Below, in pieces: positions 22,095-34,790 of a DNA stretch of 64,000 nt. Source of the DNA: Symsagittifera roscoffensis (Eukaryota; Xenacoelomorpha; Acoela; Convolutidae); assembly GCF_963678635.1 (NCBI RefSeq), contig NC_087071.1:33830548-33894547 (forward strand), read 5' to 3'. The notes beneath the pieces were generated by a model that was given only the letters and a program-made list of their open reading frames with translations, ran no database searches and was not told the origin of the DNA. The translations under genes were made by a program, and so were the position numbers. The stretch's first letter is position 1. Each line of letters starts with the position of its first letter.

Positions 22095-23520
22095 TTAGGC
22101 GTAAATAATCGATTATAACGGATTACTTTTATGATTTTTTGACAATTATAATTGAATATAAATACCAAAATTAGGTATTTAAGGGATTTAAAATTGATTA
22201 TAATTGTGATATTTTCCAAGAGATTATAATCTTTTATAATCGATTATATTTTATTATAGTTCTTACTGAAAACCCTTAAAATCAAATATAATCGATTATA
22301 ATTGATTATAATCGATTATAATCTCTTATTTGCCGAAATTTTTCTATACTCCAATTATATCTTATGGGTTATTTATTATTTTTGTGTCAATAAAAAATCT
22401 CTAAAAGAGAGATCTCTTGAACACTTTGGTTCATCTGAACACAAAGTTTTACCACGAAGCAAAAATTTCATAGAGATCCTTTCAAATGAGTGGAACGGTT
22501 CCCGCGGTAGATGAAAAATAAATTTTCCGAATCAATCATAAAACTAAACCAATTTGCTGACATTTTGGTGTTTAAAAACGTTTAAAATATGCATCACAAA
22601 ACAACTCTAGTGGGGAAGAAAAAAAACTCAAAAATTTGAATAAATTGGAAAACTTTAAAAATAATTTTCTGATTTTTCATAGGAACTAACGTCCACAAAA
22701 AGCATAAAATATAAGCATTTAGATGCAACTTCGAAGACAAAAATGGACAGACAAAAGGGGTTATAATCAATTATAATCAATTATAATGGATTTTTAAGCA
22801 AAACTAATGAAATAGAAATTTGAATTAAAAAAATGGGTTGTAATCAATTATAATCGATTACAATTGTTTCGAAAAAAAGACGAATAAATAATTGATTATA
22901 ATCGATTATAATGGATAATAGTTAGTTATAATTTGATTTTAAAATAAGAGATCATAATCGATTATTAATTGATTAAAACCGATTGTGTCTCAATTTTAGT
23001 AAAACTGGTAATAAAATCGTAATATAATCGATTATTAACGCTTGACACGGGAAAGAAAAAGAAAAAAAATCATTGAGAGATGACCAGCATAAATGCTTTT
23101 AGCAAGTTTCAACCAGTAAAAGGGGGTACATTGAGCAGAATGGCTTACGAGGAAAAAAAATTGAAGAGCAGAAAAACAGAAAAAAAGTTTGAGCTATACG
23201 GGCTAATCGAAAAAGTAAGTAACTCAAATCTAAACTATCCAAACTGAGTATTTAAATGAAAAAACTTGACGGATCTGCTCAACTTATGTATGAATTATTT
23301 ATTCGTTGGTATTTTTGATCATTTTATTTCTTGTTTTATCAATTTGTCCATAAAGTTTTCAGTTTTGACCTCGTGAAGTCTTTCTGCTCCTAGCCTGTCT
23401 GTTTATTAACTTCCCGTTTTGGTTTTTCATGGGTAATGATTGAATTTTTTAAAGTTTCATGTTCATTCTCTTTATAATTCAAGAATAATCGATTATAATT
23501 GTTGAAAACGGATTACAACC
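22095..23520. repeat. Cluster of ATAATCGATTAT palindromes
   Basis: At least ten sites of the form ATAATCGATTAT or close variants (ATAATCAATTAT, AATTGATTATAATC) lie in this AT-rich stretch, the densest at 22286-22323 and 22841-23034, with one more near 23485 and one near 24068. The core ATCGAT is self-complementary. It may be a degenerate simple repeat, a fold-back element, or a dense binding-site cluster. Confidence 0.75.
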
Positions 23521-23748
23521 TGACTTTTGACGAATCAGTGACTTCCATGTTTAATGAAGAATGATAAAAATTTTCCAAAGTTTGACTGAAATTTTCAAAA
23601 ATTGACAATTGGTTCTGACTCAACACAATATGCGTTAGACAAAATAAGATTTACTTTGGCTTACAATTTTGTTTTCTCAATATCAATGTTTTTGTTCTCA
23701 ATTTTTTGTATGCATAAACTTCTTTATTTACATTCCACCATTTTATCC

Positions 23749-23896
23749 AACCCCCTATTCTTTTGCTCCTATTAACCGTTCCTTTATGATTATTTTACCC
23801 ACCCATGTCCCCCTACCATCTTTTTAGGTAGGTGAGAGAGTTTGATTTGGGGTAAAGGGACGCGTGGGGGTTCAAGAGGGGCAAAAATAGGGGGAA
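23749..23896. repeat. GC-richer fold-back (inverted repeat)
   Basis: CCCCCTATTCTTTTGCTCC near 23751-23769 is inverted and imperfectly repeated as GGGGCAAAAATAGGGGG near 23878-23894. The inner flanks also pair in part (TTACCC with GGGGTAA). The base composition differs from the surrounding AT-rich DNA, which suggests a small inserted fold-back element. A perfect 8-bp hairpin TTTTGCAG-AACG-CTGCAAAA lies just after, at 23949-23968. Confidence 0.45.
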
Positions 23897-24339
23897 TGAC
23901 AAACGCTGTGGGTCTACAAGATTACTAACGCGTTCTTTCGGTCTCTAGTTTTGCAGAACGCTGCAAAATCTACAGTACAAAGCTTATACATCTACTCAAG
24001 AAACTCAATTTTCAGGTTTTTTAAACAAAAGTCTTAATTTTATGGAAAACAATTATTATCGAACTATTATCGATTATATTGGGATATTATGAATTTTTGA
24101 AAATTGAAGTTAAATAGTTCAATTCCTCGAGTTTTAATTTTCATAGTTATATGGGCCATGAAAATCAAATAATTCAGTTTCGTTTTTTTGCCGGTACGAT
24201 CCATTAAAATATTTTTTATTTACGATATAACATTTTGTAGGGACGGCCACGCAGTGTAAAATACAGCTTTCCAACTAAAAATTGGGCAATAAAACGCCAA
24301 AAAATAAACAGAGCTGACTTAACCTAGGAAAAGGCTTAA

Positions 24340-24440
24340 AAATGGGCCTGCAAAACGGTAGGATAAATATGATAGGTGGTTGAAGTAGCGCCCATTCCAC
24401 TGGCGCCTAAAAAGGGGGAAAATCAAGCTAATACATGTTC
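24340..24440. repeat. Dispersed repeat, copy 2 (partner at 14110-14210)
   Basis: Matches the stretch in intron 3 of gene 1 in the same orientation. Both copies lie in the third intron of the two paralogues, so this could be shared intron ancestry as well as repeat insertion. Confidence 0.55.
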
Positions 24441-24709
24441 TAAATTAAAATTGTTTGCTATAATCAATTCTATTTTGAAATGGGAAGCAGTCTGATTAAA
24501 TAAATGTTTTTATTATTTTTGAAAACTTAGATAAAAAAAATTATAAAATGCATGCAGCGCCAAATTAAGATAATAATTACAAGCAGCATTAATCAAGACG
24601 AATTAGGTTATATTTTGTTGTTCCGTTCATCGAAAACGGAGAGGAACTTAGTATTCGGGTGTGTGTTTTTGTTTTCGCAATCACTGGTACCTCAAATATT
24701 CGAGTGAGG

Positions 24710-25230
24710 TAACTTAAAGCCTTTTTAGTCGGGATTCGAATGACTTTTAAAAAAATTTCTCAGTGACGGGAAAAACCGATTTGAAATTTTTTTAATGCTA
24801 ATCCCGAGCGAATGAAGGCGAGCGCGCGAGCAGCCTCCCAATAATTTATTTATGCTTAATGAAACCTTAAACGAGTAATTGGAGGGCTTAGTTTCAGTCG
24901 AGTTAACTCTTTTTGTTTCTGATTTTTTCACAGAAAATTAGCAAATCAAAAAAATTTAAAATATTCTGTTAAAAATTGTTCATTGTTTTTCTGATTATTT
25001 TTTTGTGTTTCTGGTCTTTTTTCCTCAGAAACTGTTGTCCAAATTGCCTATTTCACTATGAGTGTTAAAAATGCTTTTCCGATCTTTTTATTTTTCCGGT
25101 TTCTCTCCGATATTTTCAGCACACCACGCAGCAAAAAAAATGGTATTAATCTGAAAATCTTTTTTTTTGTATTTTTTGAGACTATTGGCGATTTGCAGAG
25201 TAACCGGTTGTCTTTCTGCTGACTTGCCAA
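24710..25230. repeat. Diverged direct repeat, copy 2 (partner 20772-21270)
   Basis: See the partner for shared blocks. This copy has a more GC-rich insert (GAGCGAATGAAGGCGAGCGC near 24808). Two overlapping minus-strand frames at 25048-25270 have no motif. Confidence 0.65.
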
Positions 25231-26076
25231 CTATTTTTCTAAAAATCAAATCAAAATAAAATTTTTGCAAGTGTTCTTCTTACCCTTTTATCCGGTCAAG
25301 CTGAAGTTTGAAGAAAAATAAAATAAAAATGGCAATTGATTTTTTTGATACTTTTTCTGCTAAAGCGAATCAAACAATTTTTTTCAACGAGTTAGCCCAG
25401 ACACGACAGGCTTGCCTAAAAAGGACACCAAGTATAAAGAAATGCCACAATTTGGCAAATTTTAAATAAAGCTTCAAAAGCACAAACATTAGTCACGGCA
25501 TTAGTTCTCGGTCACTGACAAGAAATTGATATCGTTTCGCTGCCGTTATTTGATCAATATTTCCGGAAAAAACGATAAATTCTTATTTCTTCATATTTTC
25601 TCTACCAGAACCAAACAGTCAGTGAAAAAATACCCGTGTGATAGATATCCACGTTTCATTAGGAAATGCAAAAAATGTATGCTGGGATATTACTGCTGGT
25701 ATTTTATGTTTGCGGCGAACAGGTAAATGAGTTTAATTTAAAAAAAACCTGTTGTAATCTTCACCAAAAATGCAAATCAACGCCAAAAAATTTCTGCTTC
25801 CAGTCTTAATGGAGACAGTCGTGAGTAAAATGTTAAGTGAACACTCCACTCAAGATGGCGTTTTTTTTTCAGAAGCATCAAAGAAAAACTTAAGCAAAAA
25901 AAAACGTTTTTTCTTTGACACCATTTTTAGGCACAATCAAAGTCAAATATCCTTTGAGACAAAAAAACACTAACAATATACAGTTGAAAAACAAAACTAC
26001 CATTTACGTATTCTCTACAAAAACAAAATACGTTCATTTTTTTGAGAACATGATGTGTATCAGCTTGATTTTGCAC

Positions 26077-26207
26077 CTAAAATTTCGAATTCAACAGGGG
26101 TTGCCCTCTCCCTACAAATAGGTAAGACACGACTCGAGTCTCCCACAGCCTGCGATAACTTCAGAAGTGCAATGTCGTTTTTGTATTCTCCGTTATTGAC
26201 CTGGAAG
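26077..26207 (-). CDS. Gene 2 exon 3: catalytic Asp
   Basis: 131 nt between acceptor TGGTTTTTAG and donor G|GTGCAA. It encodes FQVNNGEYKNDIALLKL with the triad Asp, SRVLPICRE and EFEIL. It is the clear paralogue of exon 3 of gene 1 at 15117-15247, with the same length and phases. Confidence 0.8.
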
Positions 26208-26524
26208 CTAAAAACCAAAAGAAAACGGTTATCTCAGATCATAGCGTCTTTCATGTAAATGGTCGCCTAGGATTATACCGCTTGTTTAGAATATACTTCA
26301 AGTATGTATCTAGATCTATGTGTTTTTAAAATTCCAAAACATGCCCATCCTTACATATAAACTCCTCGTCCGTTTAAATCACTACATAACGATAGTTTCC
26401 TATCCTACTCCTACAGAGGAACAAATCATAGACCTTGGACTGTTTAAGATATATAAGATCATTGGATTTTACCATTGGTCTTTGTATAATACCTATGTAC
26501 AGTGCTGATTAAAATTAACCGAAC

Positions 26525-26557
26525 AAAACGCGTTAAACTTGAAATTTAACGCGTTTT
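26525..26557. repeat. Perfect hairpin, 13-bp arms, 7-nt loop
   Basis: AAAACGCGTTAAA at 26525-26537 and TTTAACGCGTTTT at 26545-26557 are exact inverted copies. About 30 bp upstream a TACAGTGCTGA sequence resembles a Tc1/mariner-type end; a similar TACAGTGCTGA recurs in the same orientation near 28122. No transposase is present. It lies in intron 2 of gene 2. Confidence 0.8.
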
Positions 26558-27440
26558 TCTCAAATTGGGTCAAGTTTAGGTCAAAACTCAAGAAGACAAA
26601 ACTTGATTAAAAGTTTAGCAGAATTAATATGGTCTATTTTGCTTTGCAAAATTCGGGACCAAAATTTTACCCCAAAAATGGGTCAATTTGGCTTTTATTA
26701 CTTAATCAAAAATTACGCCAAAAATACCCAGTCGATCACAGACATAGTTATATCAAAGTGAGCCCCTTACGTAGCCCAACAAACTTTAAGAAGGGTATAT
26801 TCTCCAAAACATTCCACAATGCGCTCAATTTATCTTTTTTGTTTAATTTTACAAACTTTTAAATTTCTCTAACTAAATCCGCGTAAGGTTGCAGAAAAAC
26901 GTTAAATAGTTATAAAGTCAGTAAGAATGAGAGATAACTTTTCTGAAAAAACTGGTTTCTAGATTCCAAACCTCTGCCTTCTCCTCCCAACCTGTTGGTC
27001 CTCGTGTTACCTTGATGTAACGGCCGCTTAATATCATAAATTTTGTAAAAAATTTTCTTCAAGTTTTCAGAGAAGCCTCAAATATATCACAGAAAAAATT
27101 TTGATGACTGAAAACAAAAAAACTTTGAAACTTAAAAAAACATTAATCTGAAACATCGATAACTTTTTATTACAATTAAATTCTTACTGCAAAACTTTTT
27201 AGACCCATGAATGTAGATTGCCCAGAGCCGTCTTTGTCTGTTATAAAATTCTGACAGTTACAATCAAAATCAAAAAAATTTAACAAGATTAGGTAACTAG
27301 CCAGAAATGGCTACACATTTTTAACGATAACAATTTAAGTGATAAAAAATAGTTATAAAAATTAAATGATATATTTAAATAACTAGTAATATAACGATAG
27401 AAAAATGAAGAAAGCAGGACACATAAAATAAATATCTCAC

Positions 27441-27540
27441 CTGGAGGGTATGAATTTATTTTGAACTCTGTGAATGCGATTTGGAAGATAAGTTGGAAGT
27501 GCCAATTGCCCCACATCCAAAATAACAGATATCGTAGGCA
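27441..27540 (-). CDS. Gene 2 exon 2
   Basis: 100 nt between acceptor TCTTTGTAG and donor CCAG|GTGAGA. With phase 1 entry it encodes VPTISVILDVGQLALPTYLP and ends VQNKFIPS. It matches exon 2 of gene 1 in phases, in the SV..D core and in the VQ.KFIP end. Confidence 0.75.
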
Positions 27541-29004
27541 CTACAAAGACAAAAATTAGATGTTCATCAACCAAATTAGAAATTGGTGGAGAAAAAATCA
27601 AAGGGGTAAATTGAGAGGTTAGAGCGCCCATTTTCCATCGGTTTTCTAGCAGAGTGCTGATTTGAGATAACACTTGAGGATGGGGAATCGTTTTAGTTTT
27701 TGCAGTGAGTTTAACCGGAAAAAATTGCCTTTTCACACCCATCACATTTCAGAAGCTTATTTTCATAGTTGTTTTTTCGCTAGCATGACTATCTTGCCAA
27801 AAAAATTGAACATGTATTAATATTTGTCCCCAGTGTCTGGATTGATGCGTGTATGAACTGTGCGTGTATCGCGTAGTGCAACAAATATTCTTGATTTAAT
27901 TTACATTAACAAAAAACTGAAGTAATTAGATACAGAGTTTACTTGCTGTTGGTCTGTCTTTTTGTTGATTCACTGCTCTGGAAATTCCATACTTAAAGCT
28001 CAATTTTAGTATTGAAATTAATTTTCAAGGATATTTAAAAAAATTCGGAAGTTTGAACCCTTAATTATGGTTTTTTCTATTACGGTTGCATCCCCCACCA
28101 CACCAACAGAAGATTGGCTTACTACAGTGCTGAAAAAACAATTAGCGAAAACTCTGCTATATGTTTGAACAGTGTGCAACATCCAAATGAAAAAATTGAA
28201 TGACACTAAAATGATTTTCCAATCTTATCCTTAGAAAAACAAGCAGTCAATTTTTGGCTTCCAAAGATTTTTATCTTTTTTTTAGTTTTGAATTGCATAA
28301 AAGCGTAGCCTGGTGATGGAAAATAGTGTAACGCATTTCCTTCTGACGAATCATAGCTGTGAAGGGCTGAGTTCTCAAAATATTAGAACCAGTTCTAAAC
28401 TAGAATTTATTATTGGTTATAAATTTGATTCTCTATTTCTATAAAACATTCCAAACTAACCGACCATAGTTATTTGTAAGTGCTGAAACTACTTGTAGTT
28501 TCAGCACCAGAGCAATTTGATTCAAACTTAGAATACAGTTGTTCTCCTTCTGGAAACTAACTCGCATAACCAATATACACTAGATCTATTGAGACTAGGA
28601 GATATAAGAGCAAGATTAAGATCGGTATTAGACAAAGAAGTTGCACAAATCTATCCGGCCGAAAAAAAGATAGCGTGACGAACAGGCGTTGTACCTTATC
28701 TGAAATTACTCTATGAGTATAACCAAAAGGTCATAACTCAATATCGCCTTCTCACTTTGAGCACGGTATGATAAATTTCCTTTTGGGCATATGTCAACCA
28801 AAAAATAGTTTGCTTAGCTTGAATTGAACACAATTCTTATTCGTTTGAGTCGCACTAAGCAGCATATAGCTCATTTTGTCCAAATAGGTCAAAATAAAGT
28901 TTATTATTGTCGAATAGTGTTGATACGATTTTGTCTACAAGACGATTTGTATACAGAAGATTTTGTCTGCAAGACGATTTTTATACAGATGATTTTGTCT
29001 GCGA
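27541..29004 (-). other. Proximal part of the proposed gene 2 intron 1
   Basis: AT-rich DNA between exon 2 and the satellite. No exon 1 candidate was found: open frames at 27437-27745, 28018-28206 and 28824-29096 lack a signal peptide followed by IVNG and an AHC motif. It holds the 28-bp palindrome at 28480-28507 and the 32-bp minirepeat at 28927-29010. Confidence 0.5.
28480..28507. repeat. Near-perfect palindrome, 13-bp arms, 2-nt centre
   Basis: GTGCTGAAACTAC and GTAGTTTCAGCAC are exact inverted copies separated by TT. It could extrude as a cruciform or be the join of two transposon ends (GTGCTGA also appears at the end-like sequences near 26495 and 28122). Confidence 0.85.
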
Positions 29005-29010
29005 AACAGA
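28927..29010. repeat. 32-bp minirepeat bordering the satellite
   Basis: Three units starting GATTTTGTCT at 28927, 28959 and 28991, with the second half ACGATTT(G/T)TATACAGA in the first two. The third unit runs directly into the first satellite monomer, GTAGGCACTTCATTCTGTCG. Confidence 0.85.
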
Positions 29011-31329
29011 TGTATTGTAGGCACTTCATTCTGTCGCGTCGTGGGTATCATAGTTTGCATGATTCGAACTCAATTAAAAGTCTCATTTTCAGTTGAATTT
29101 GTCGTAATCTAGACACCTGATTCTGTCGCGTGGTGGGTATCATAGTTTGCATGATTCGAACACAATTAAAAATGTTATTTTCAGTTGAATTTGTCGTAAT
29201 AAAGACACCTCATTCTGTCGCGTCGTGTGTATCATAGTTTGCATGATTCCAACCCAGTTAAAAGTGTCATTTTCAGTTAAATTTGCGGTAATGTAGACAC
29301 CTCATTCTGTGGCGTCGTGGTTATCATAGTTTGCATGATTCGAACTCAATTAAAAGCGTCATTTTCAGTTGAATTTTTCGTAATGTAGACACCACATTCT
29401 GTCGCGTCGTGGTTATCATAGTTTGCATGATTCGAACCCAATTAAAAGTGTCATTTTCAGTTGAATTTGTCGTAATGTAGACACCTCATTCTGTCGCGTC
29501 GTGGGTATCATAGTTTGCATGATTCGAACCTAATTAAAAGAACCCAATTAAAAGAGTCATTTTCAGTTGAATTTGTCGTAATGTAGACACCTCATTCTGT
29601 CGCGTCGTGGGTATTATTGTTTGCATGATTCGAACCCCAGTTAAAAGTGTTAATGTCAGTTCAACTTCTCGTAATGTAGACACCTCATTCTGTCCCGTCG
29701 TGGGTATCATAGTTTGCATGATTCCAACCCAAATAAACGTGTCATTTTCAGTTGAGTTTATGGTAATGTAGACACCTCATTCTGTCGCGTCGTGGTTATC
29801 ATAGTTTGCATGATTCAAACTCAATTGAAAGTGTCAATTTCAGTTGAATTTGTCGTAACGTAGACACCTCATTCTGACACATTGTGGGTATCATAGTTTG
29901 CATGATTCGAACCCAATTAAAAGTGTCACTTTCAGTTGAATTTGTCTTAATGTAGACACCTCAATTTGTCGCGTCGTGGGTATCATAGTTTGCATAATTC
30001 GAACCTAATTAAAAAAACCCGATTAAAAGTGTCATTTTCAGTTGAATATGTCGTAATGTAGACACCTCATTCTGTCGTGTCGTGGGTATTTTAGTTTTCA
30101 TGATTCGAACCCCAATTAAAAGTGTTAATGTCAGTTGAATTTACGTAATGTAGACACCTCATTCTGTCCTGTCGTGGGTATCATAGTTTGCATGATTCCA
30201 ACCCAATTAACAGTGTCATTTTCAGTTGAATTTGTGGTAATGTAGACACCTGATTCTGTCGCGTCGTGGTTATCATAGTTTGCATGATTCAAACTCAATT
30301 AAAAGTGTCATTTTCAGTTGAAGTTTTCCTAATTTAGACACCTCATTCTGTCGTGTCGTGGTTATCATAGTTTTCATGATTCGAACCCCAATTAAAAGTG
30401 TCATTTTCAGTTGAATTTGTCGTAATGTAGACACCTCATTCTGTCGCGTCGTGGGTATCATAGTTTGCATGATTCGAACCTAATTAAAAGAACCCAATTA
30501 AAAGAGTCATTTTCAGTTGAATTTGTCGTAATGTAGACACCTCATTCTGTCGTGTCGTGGGTATTTTAGTTTTCATGATTCGAACCCCAATTAAAAGTGT
30601 TAATGTCAGTTGAATTTACGTAATGTAGCCACCTCATTCTGTCCTGTCGTGGGTTTCATAGTTTGCGTGATTCGAACCCAACTAAAAGTGTCATTTTCAG
30701 TTGAATTTGTCGTAATGTAGACACCTCATTCTGTCCTCTCGTGGGTTTCATAGTTTCCGTGATTCGAACCCAACTAAAAGTGTCATTTTCAGTTGAATTT
30801 GTCGTAATGTAGACACCTCATTCTGTCGCGTCGTGGGTATCATAGTTTGCAAGATTCGAACCTAATTAAAAGAACCCAATTAAAACTGTCATTTTCAGTT
30901 GAATTTGCCGTAATGTAGACACCTCATTCTGTCGCGTCGTGAGTATTATAGTTTTCATGATTCGAACCCCAATTAAAAGTTTTAATTTCAGTTGAATTTG
31001 TCGTAATGTAGACACCTCATTATGTCGCGTCGTGGGTTTCATAGTTTGCAAGATTCCAACCCAATTGAAAGTGTCATTTTCAGTTGAATTTGTGGTAATG
31101 TAGACACCTCTTTTTATCGCGTCGTGGTTATCATAGTTTGCATGCTCAAACTCAATTGAAAGTGTCATTTTCAGTTGAATTTGTCGTAATGTAGACACCT
31201 CATTCTGTCGCGTCGTGGGTATCATAGTTTCCATGATTCGAACCCAACTAAAAGTGCCATTTTCAGTTCAACTTGTCGTAATGTAGACACCTCATTCTGT
31301 CGCGTCGTGGGTATCATAGTTTGCATGAT

Positions 31330-34300
31330 TCGAACCCAATTAAAAGTGTCATTTTTAGTTGAATTTGTCGTAATGTAGACACCTCATTCTGTCGCGTCGT
31401 GGGTATCATAGTTTGCATGATTCGAACCTAATTGGAAAAAAAACCAATTAAAAGCACCATTTTCAGTTGAATTTGTCGTAATGTAGACACATCATTCTGT
31501 CGCGTCGTGAGTATTATAGTTTGCATGATTCGAACCCCCAACCAAAAGTGTTAATGTCAGTTGAATTTGTCGTAATGTAGACACCTCATTCTGTCGCGTC
31601 GTGGGTATCATAGTTTGCATGATTCGAACCTAATTAAAAGAACCCAATTAAAACTGTCATTTTCATTTGAATTTGTCGTAATGTAGACACCTCATTCTGT
31701 CGCGTCGTGATTATTATAGTTTGCATGATTCGAACGCCAATTAAAAGTGTTAATGTCAGTTGAATTTTTCGTAATGTAGACACCTCATTCTGTCGCGTCG
31801 TGGGTATCATAGTTTGCATGATTGCAACCCAATTGATAGTGTCATTTTCAGTTGAATTTGTGGTAATGTAGACACCTCTTTCTATGGCGTCGTGGTTATC
31901 ATAGTTTGCATGACTCAAACTCAATTGAAAGTGTCATTTTCAGTTGAATTTGTCGTAATGTAGACACCTCATTCTGTCGCGTCGTGGGTATCATAGTTTG
32001 CATGATTCGAACCCAACTACAAGTGTCATTTTTAGTTGAACTTGTCGTAATGTAGACACCTCATTCTGTCGCGTCGTGGGTATCATAGTTTGCATGATTC
32101 GAACCCAATTAAAAATTTCATTTTCAGTTGAATTTGTCGTAATGTGGACACCTCATTATGTCGCGTCGTGGGTATCATAGTTTGCATGATTCGAACCTAA
32201 TTAAAAAAACCAATTAAAAGCGCCATTTTCAGTTGATTTTGTCGTAATGTAGACACCTCATTCTGTCGCGTCGTGAGTATTATAGTTTGCGTGATTCGAA
32301 CCCAACCAAAAGTGTTAATGTCAGTTGAATTTGTCGTAATGTAGACTTCTCATTCTGTCGCGTCGTGAGTGTTATAGTTTGCATGATTCGAACCTCAATT
32401 AAAAGTGTCATTTTCAGTTGAATTTGTCGTAATGTAGACACCTCATTCTGTCGCGTCGTGGGTATCGTAGTTTTCATGATTCGAACCCAATTGAAAGTGT
32501 CATTTTCAGTTGAATTTGTGGTACTCTAGACACCTCATTCTGTCGCGTCGTGGGTATCATAGTTTGCATGATTCGAACCCAATTGAAAATGTCATTTTAA
32601 GTTGAATTTGTCGTAATGTAGACACCTCATTCTGTCGCATCGTGGATATCATTGTTTGCATGATTCAAACCTAATTCAAAGAACCTAATTAAAGTGTCAT
32701 TTTCAGTTGAATTTGTCGTAATGTAGACACCTCATTCTGTCGCGTCGTGGATATCATAGTTTGCATGATTCGATTCTAATTAAAAGAACCCAACTAAAAG
32801 TGTCATTTTTATTTGAATTTGTCGTAATGTAGACACCTCATTCTGTCGCGTCGTGAGTGTTATAGTTTGCATGATTCGAACCTCAATTAAAAGTGTTAAT
32901 GTCAGTTGAATTTGTCGTAATGTAGACACCTCAATCTGTCGCGTCATGGGTATCATAGTTTGCATAATTCCAACCCAATTGAAAGTGTCATTCTCAGTTG
33001 AATTTGTCGTAATGTAGACACCTCATTCTGTCGCGTCGTGGGTATCATAGTTTGCATGATTCGAACCCAATTAAAAGTGTCATTTTTAGTTGAATTTGTC
33101 GTAATGTAGACACCTCATTCTGTCGCGTCGTGGGTATCATAGTTTGCATGATTCGAACCTAATTGGAAAAAAAACAATTAAAAGCACCATTTTCAGTTGA
33201 ATTTGTCGTAATGTAGACACATCATTCTGTCGCGTCGTGAGTATTATAGTTTGCATGATTCGAACCCCCAACCAAAAGTGTTAATGTCAGTTGAATTTGT
33301 CGTAATGTAGACACCTCATTCTGTCGCGTCGTGGGTATCATAGTTTGCATGATTCGAACTTAATTAAAAAAAAAACAATTAAAAGCGCCATTTTCAGTTG
33401 ATTTTGTCGTAATGTAGACACCTCATTCTGTCGCGTCGTGATTATTATAGTTTGCATGATTCGAACCCCAATTAAAAGTGTTAATGTCAGTTGAATTTGT
33501 CGTAATGAAGACACCTCATTCTGTCGCGTCGTGGGTATCATAGTTTGCATGATTGCAACCCAATTGATAGTGTCATTTTCAGTTGAATTTGTGGTAATGT
33601 AGACACCTCTTTCTATTGCGTCGTGGTTATCATAGTTTGCATGACTCAAACTCAATTGAAAGGGTCATTTTCAGTTGATTTTGTCGTAATGTAGACACCT
33701 CATTCTGTCGCGTCGTGGGTATCATAGTTTGCATGATTCGAACCCAACTACAAGTGTCATTTTCAGTTGAACTTGTCGTAATGTAGACACCTCATTCTGT
33801 CGCGTCGTGGGTATCATAGTTTGCATGATTCGAACCCAATTAAAAATTTCATTTTCAGTTGAATTTGTCGTAATGTGGACACCTCATTATGTCGCGTCGT
33901 GGGTATCATAGTTTGCATGATTCGAACCTAATTAAAAAAAACCAATTAATAGCGCCATTTTCAGTTGATTTTGTCGTAATGTAGACACCTCATTCTGTCG
34001 CGTCGTGAGTATTATAGTTTGCGTGATTCGAACCCAACCAAAAGTGTTAATGTCAGTTGAATTTGTCGTAATGTAGACTTCTCATTCTGTCGCGTCGTGA
34101 GTGTTATAGTTTGCATGATTCGAACCTCAATTAAAAGTGTCATTTTCAGTTGAATTTGTCGTAATGTAGACACCTCATTCTGTCGCGTCGTGGGTATCGT
34201 AATTTTCATGGTTCGAACCCAATTGAAAGTGTCATTTTCAGTTGAATTTGTGGTACTGTAGACACCTCATTCTGTCGCGTCGTGGGTATCATAGTTTGCA

Positions 34301-34790
34301 TGATTCGAACCCAATTGAAAATGTCATTTTAAGTTGAATTTGTCGTAATGTAGACACCTCATTCTGTCGCATCGTGGATATCATTGTTTGCATGATTCGA
34401 ACCTAATTCAAAGAACCTAATTAAAGTGTCATTTTCAGTTGAATTTGTCGTAATGTAGACACCTCATTCTGTCACGTCGTGGATATCATAGTTTGCATGA
34501 TTCGATTCTAATTAAAAGAACCCAACTAAAAGCGTCATTTTTATTTGAATTTGTCGTAATGAAGACACCTCATTCTGTCGCGTCGTGAGTGTTATAGTTT
34601 GCATGATTCGAACCTCAATTAAAAGTGTTAATGTCAGTTGAATTTGTCGTAAAGTAGACACCTCAATCTGTCGCGTCATGGGTATCATAGTTTGCATAAT
34701 TCCAACCCAATTGAAAGTGTCATTCTCAGTTGAATTTGTCGTATTGTAGACACCTCATTTTGTCGCATCGTGGGTATCAAAGTTTGCATG
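31330..34790. repeat. Higher-order repeat in the satellite, two units of about 1.73 kb
   Basis: Distinctive variants recur at an offset of about 1,732 bp: the CCTAATTGGAAAAAAAA-type insert near 31430 and 33163, and variant blocks near 32280 and 34012, and near 32780 and 34512. A roughly 19-monomer block was duplicated as a unit. Confidence 0.75.

Larger units (their letters stand above)
20504..26076 (-). other. Gene 2 intron 3, repeat-rich
   Basis: 5.6 kb without a recognised exon. It contains a pair of diverged direct repeats (20772-21270 and 24710-25230), a cluster of ATCGAT-centred palindromes (22095-23520), a GC-richer fold-back (23749-23896) and a dispersed repeat (24340-24440). Confidence 0.5.
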
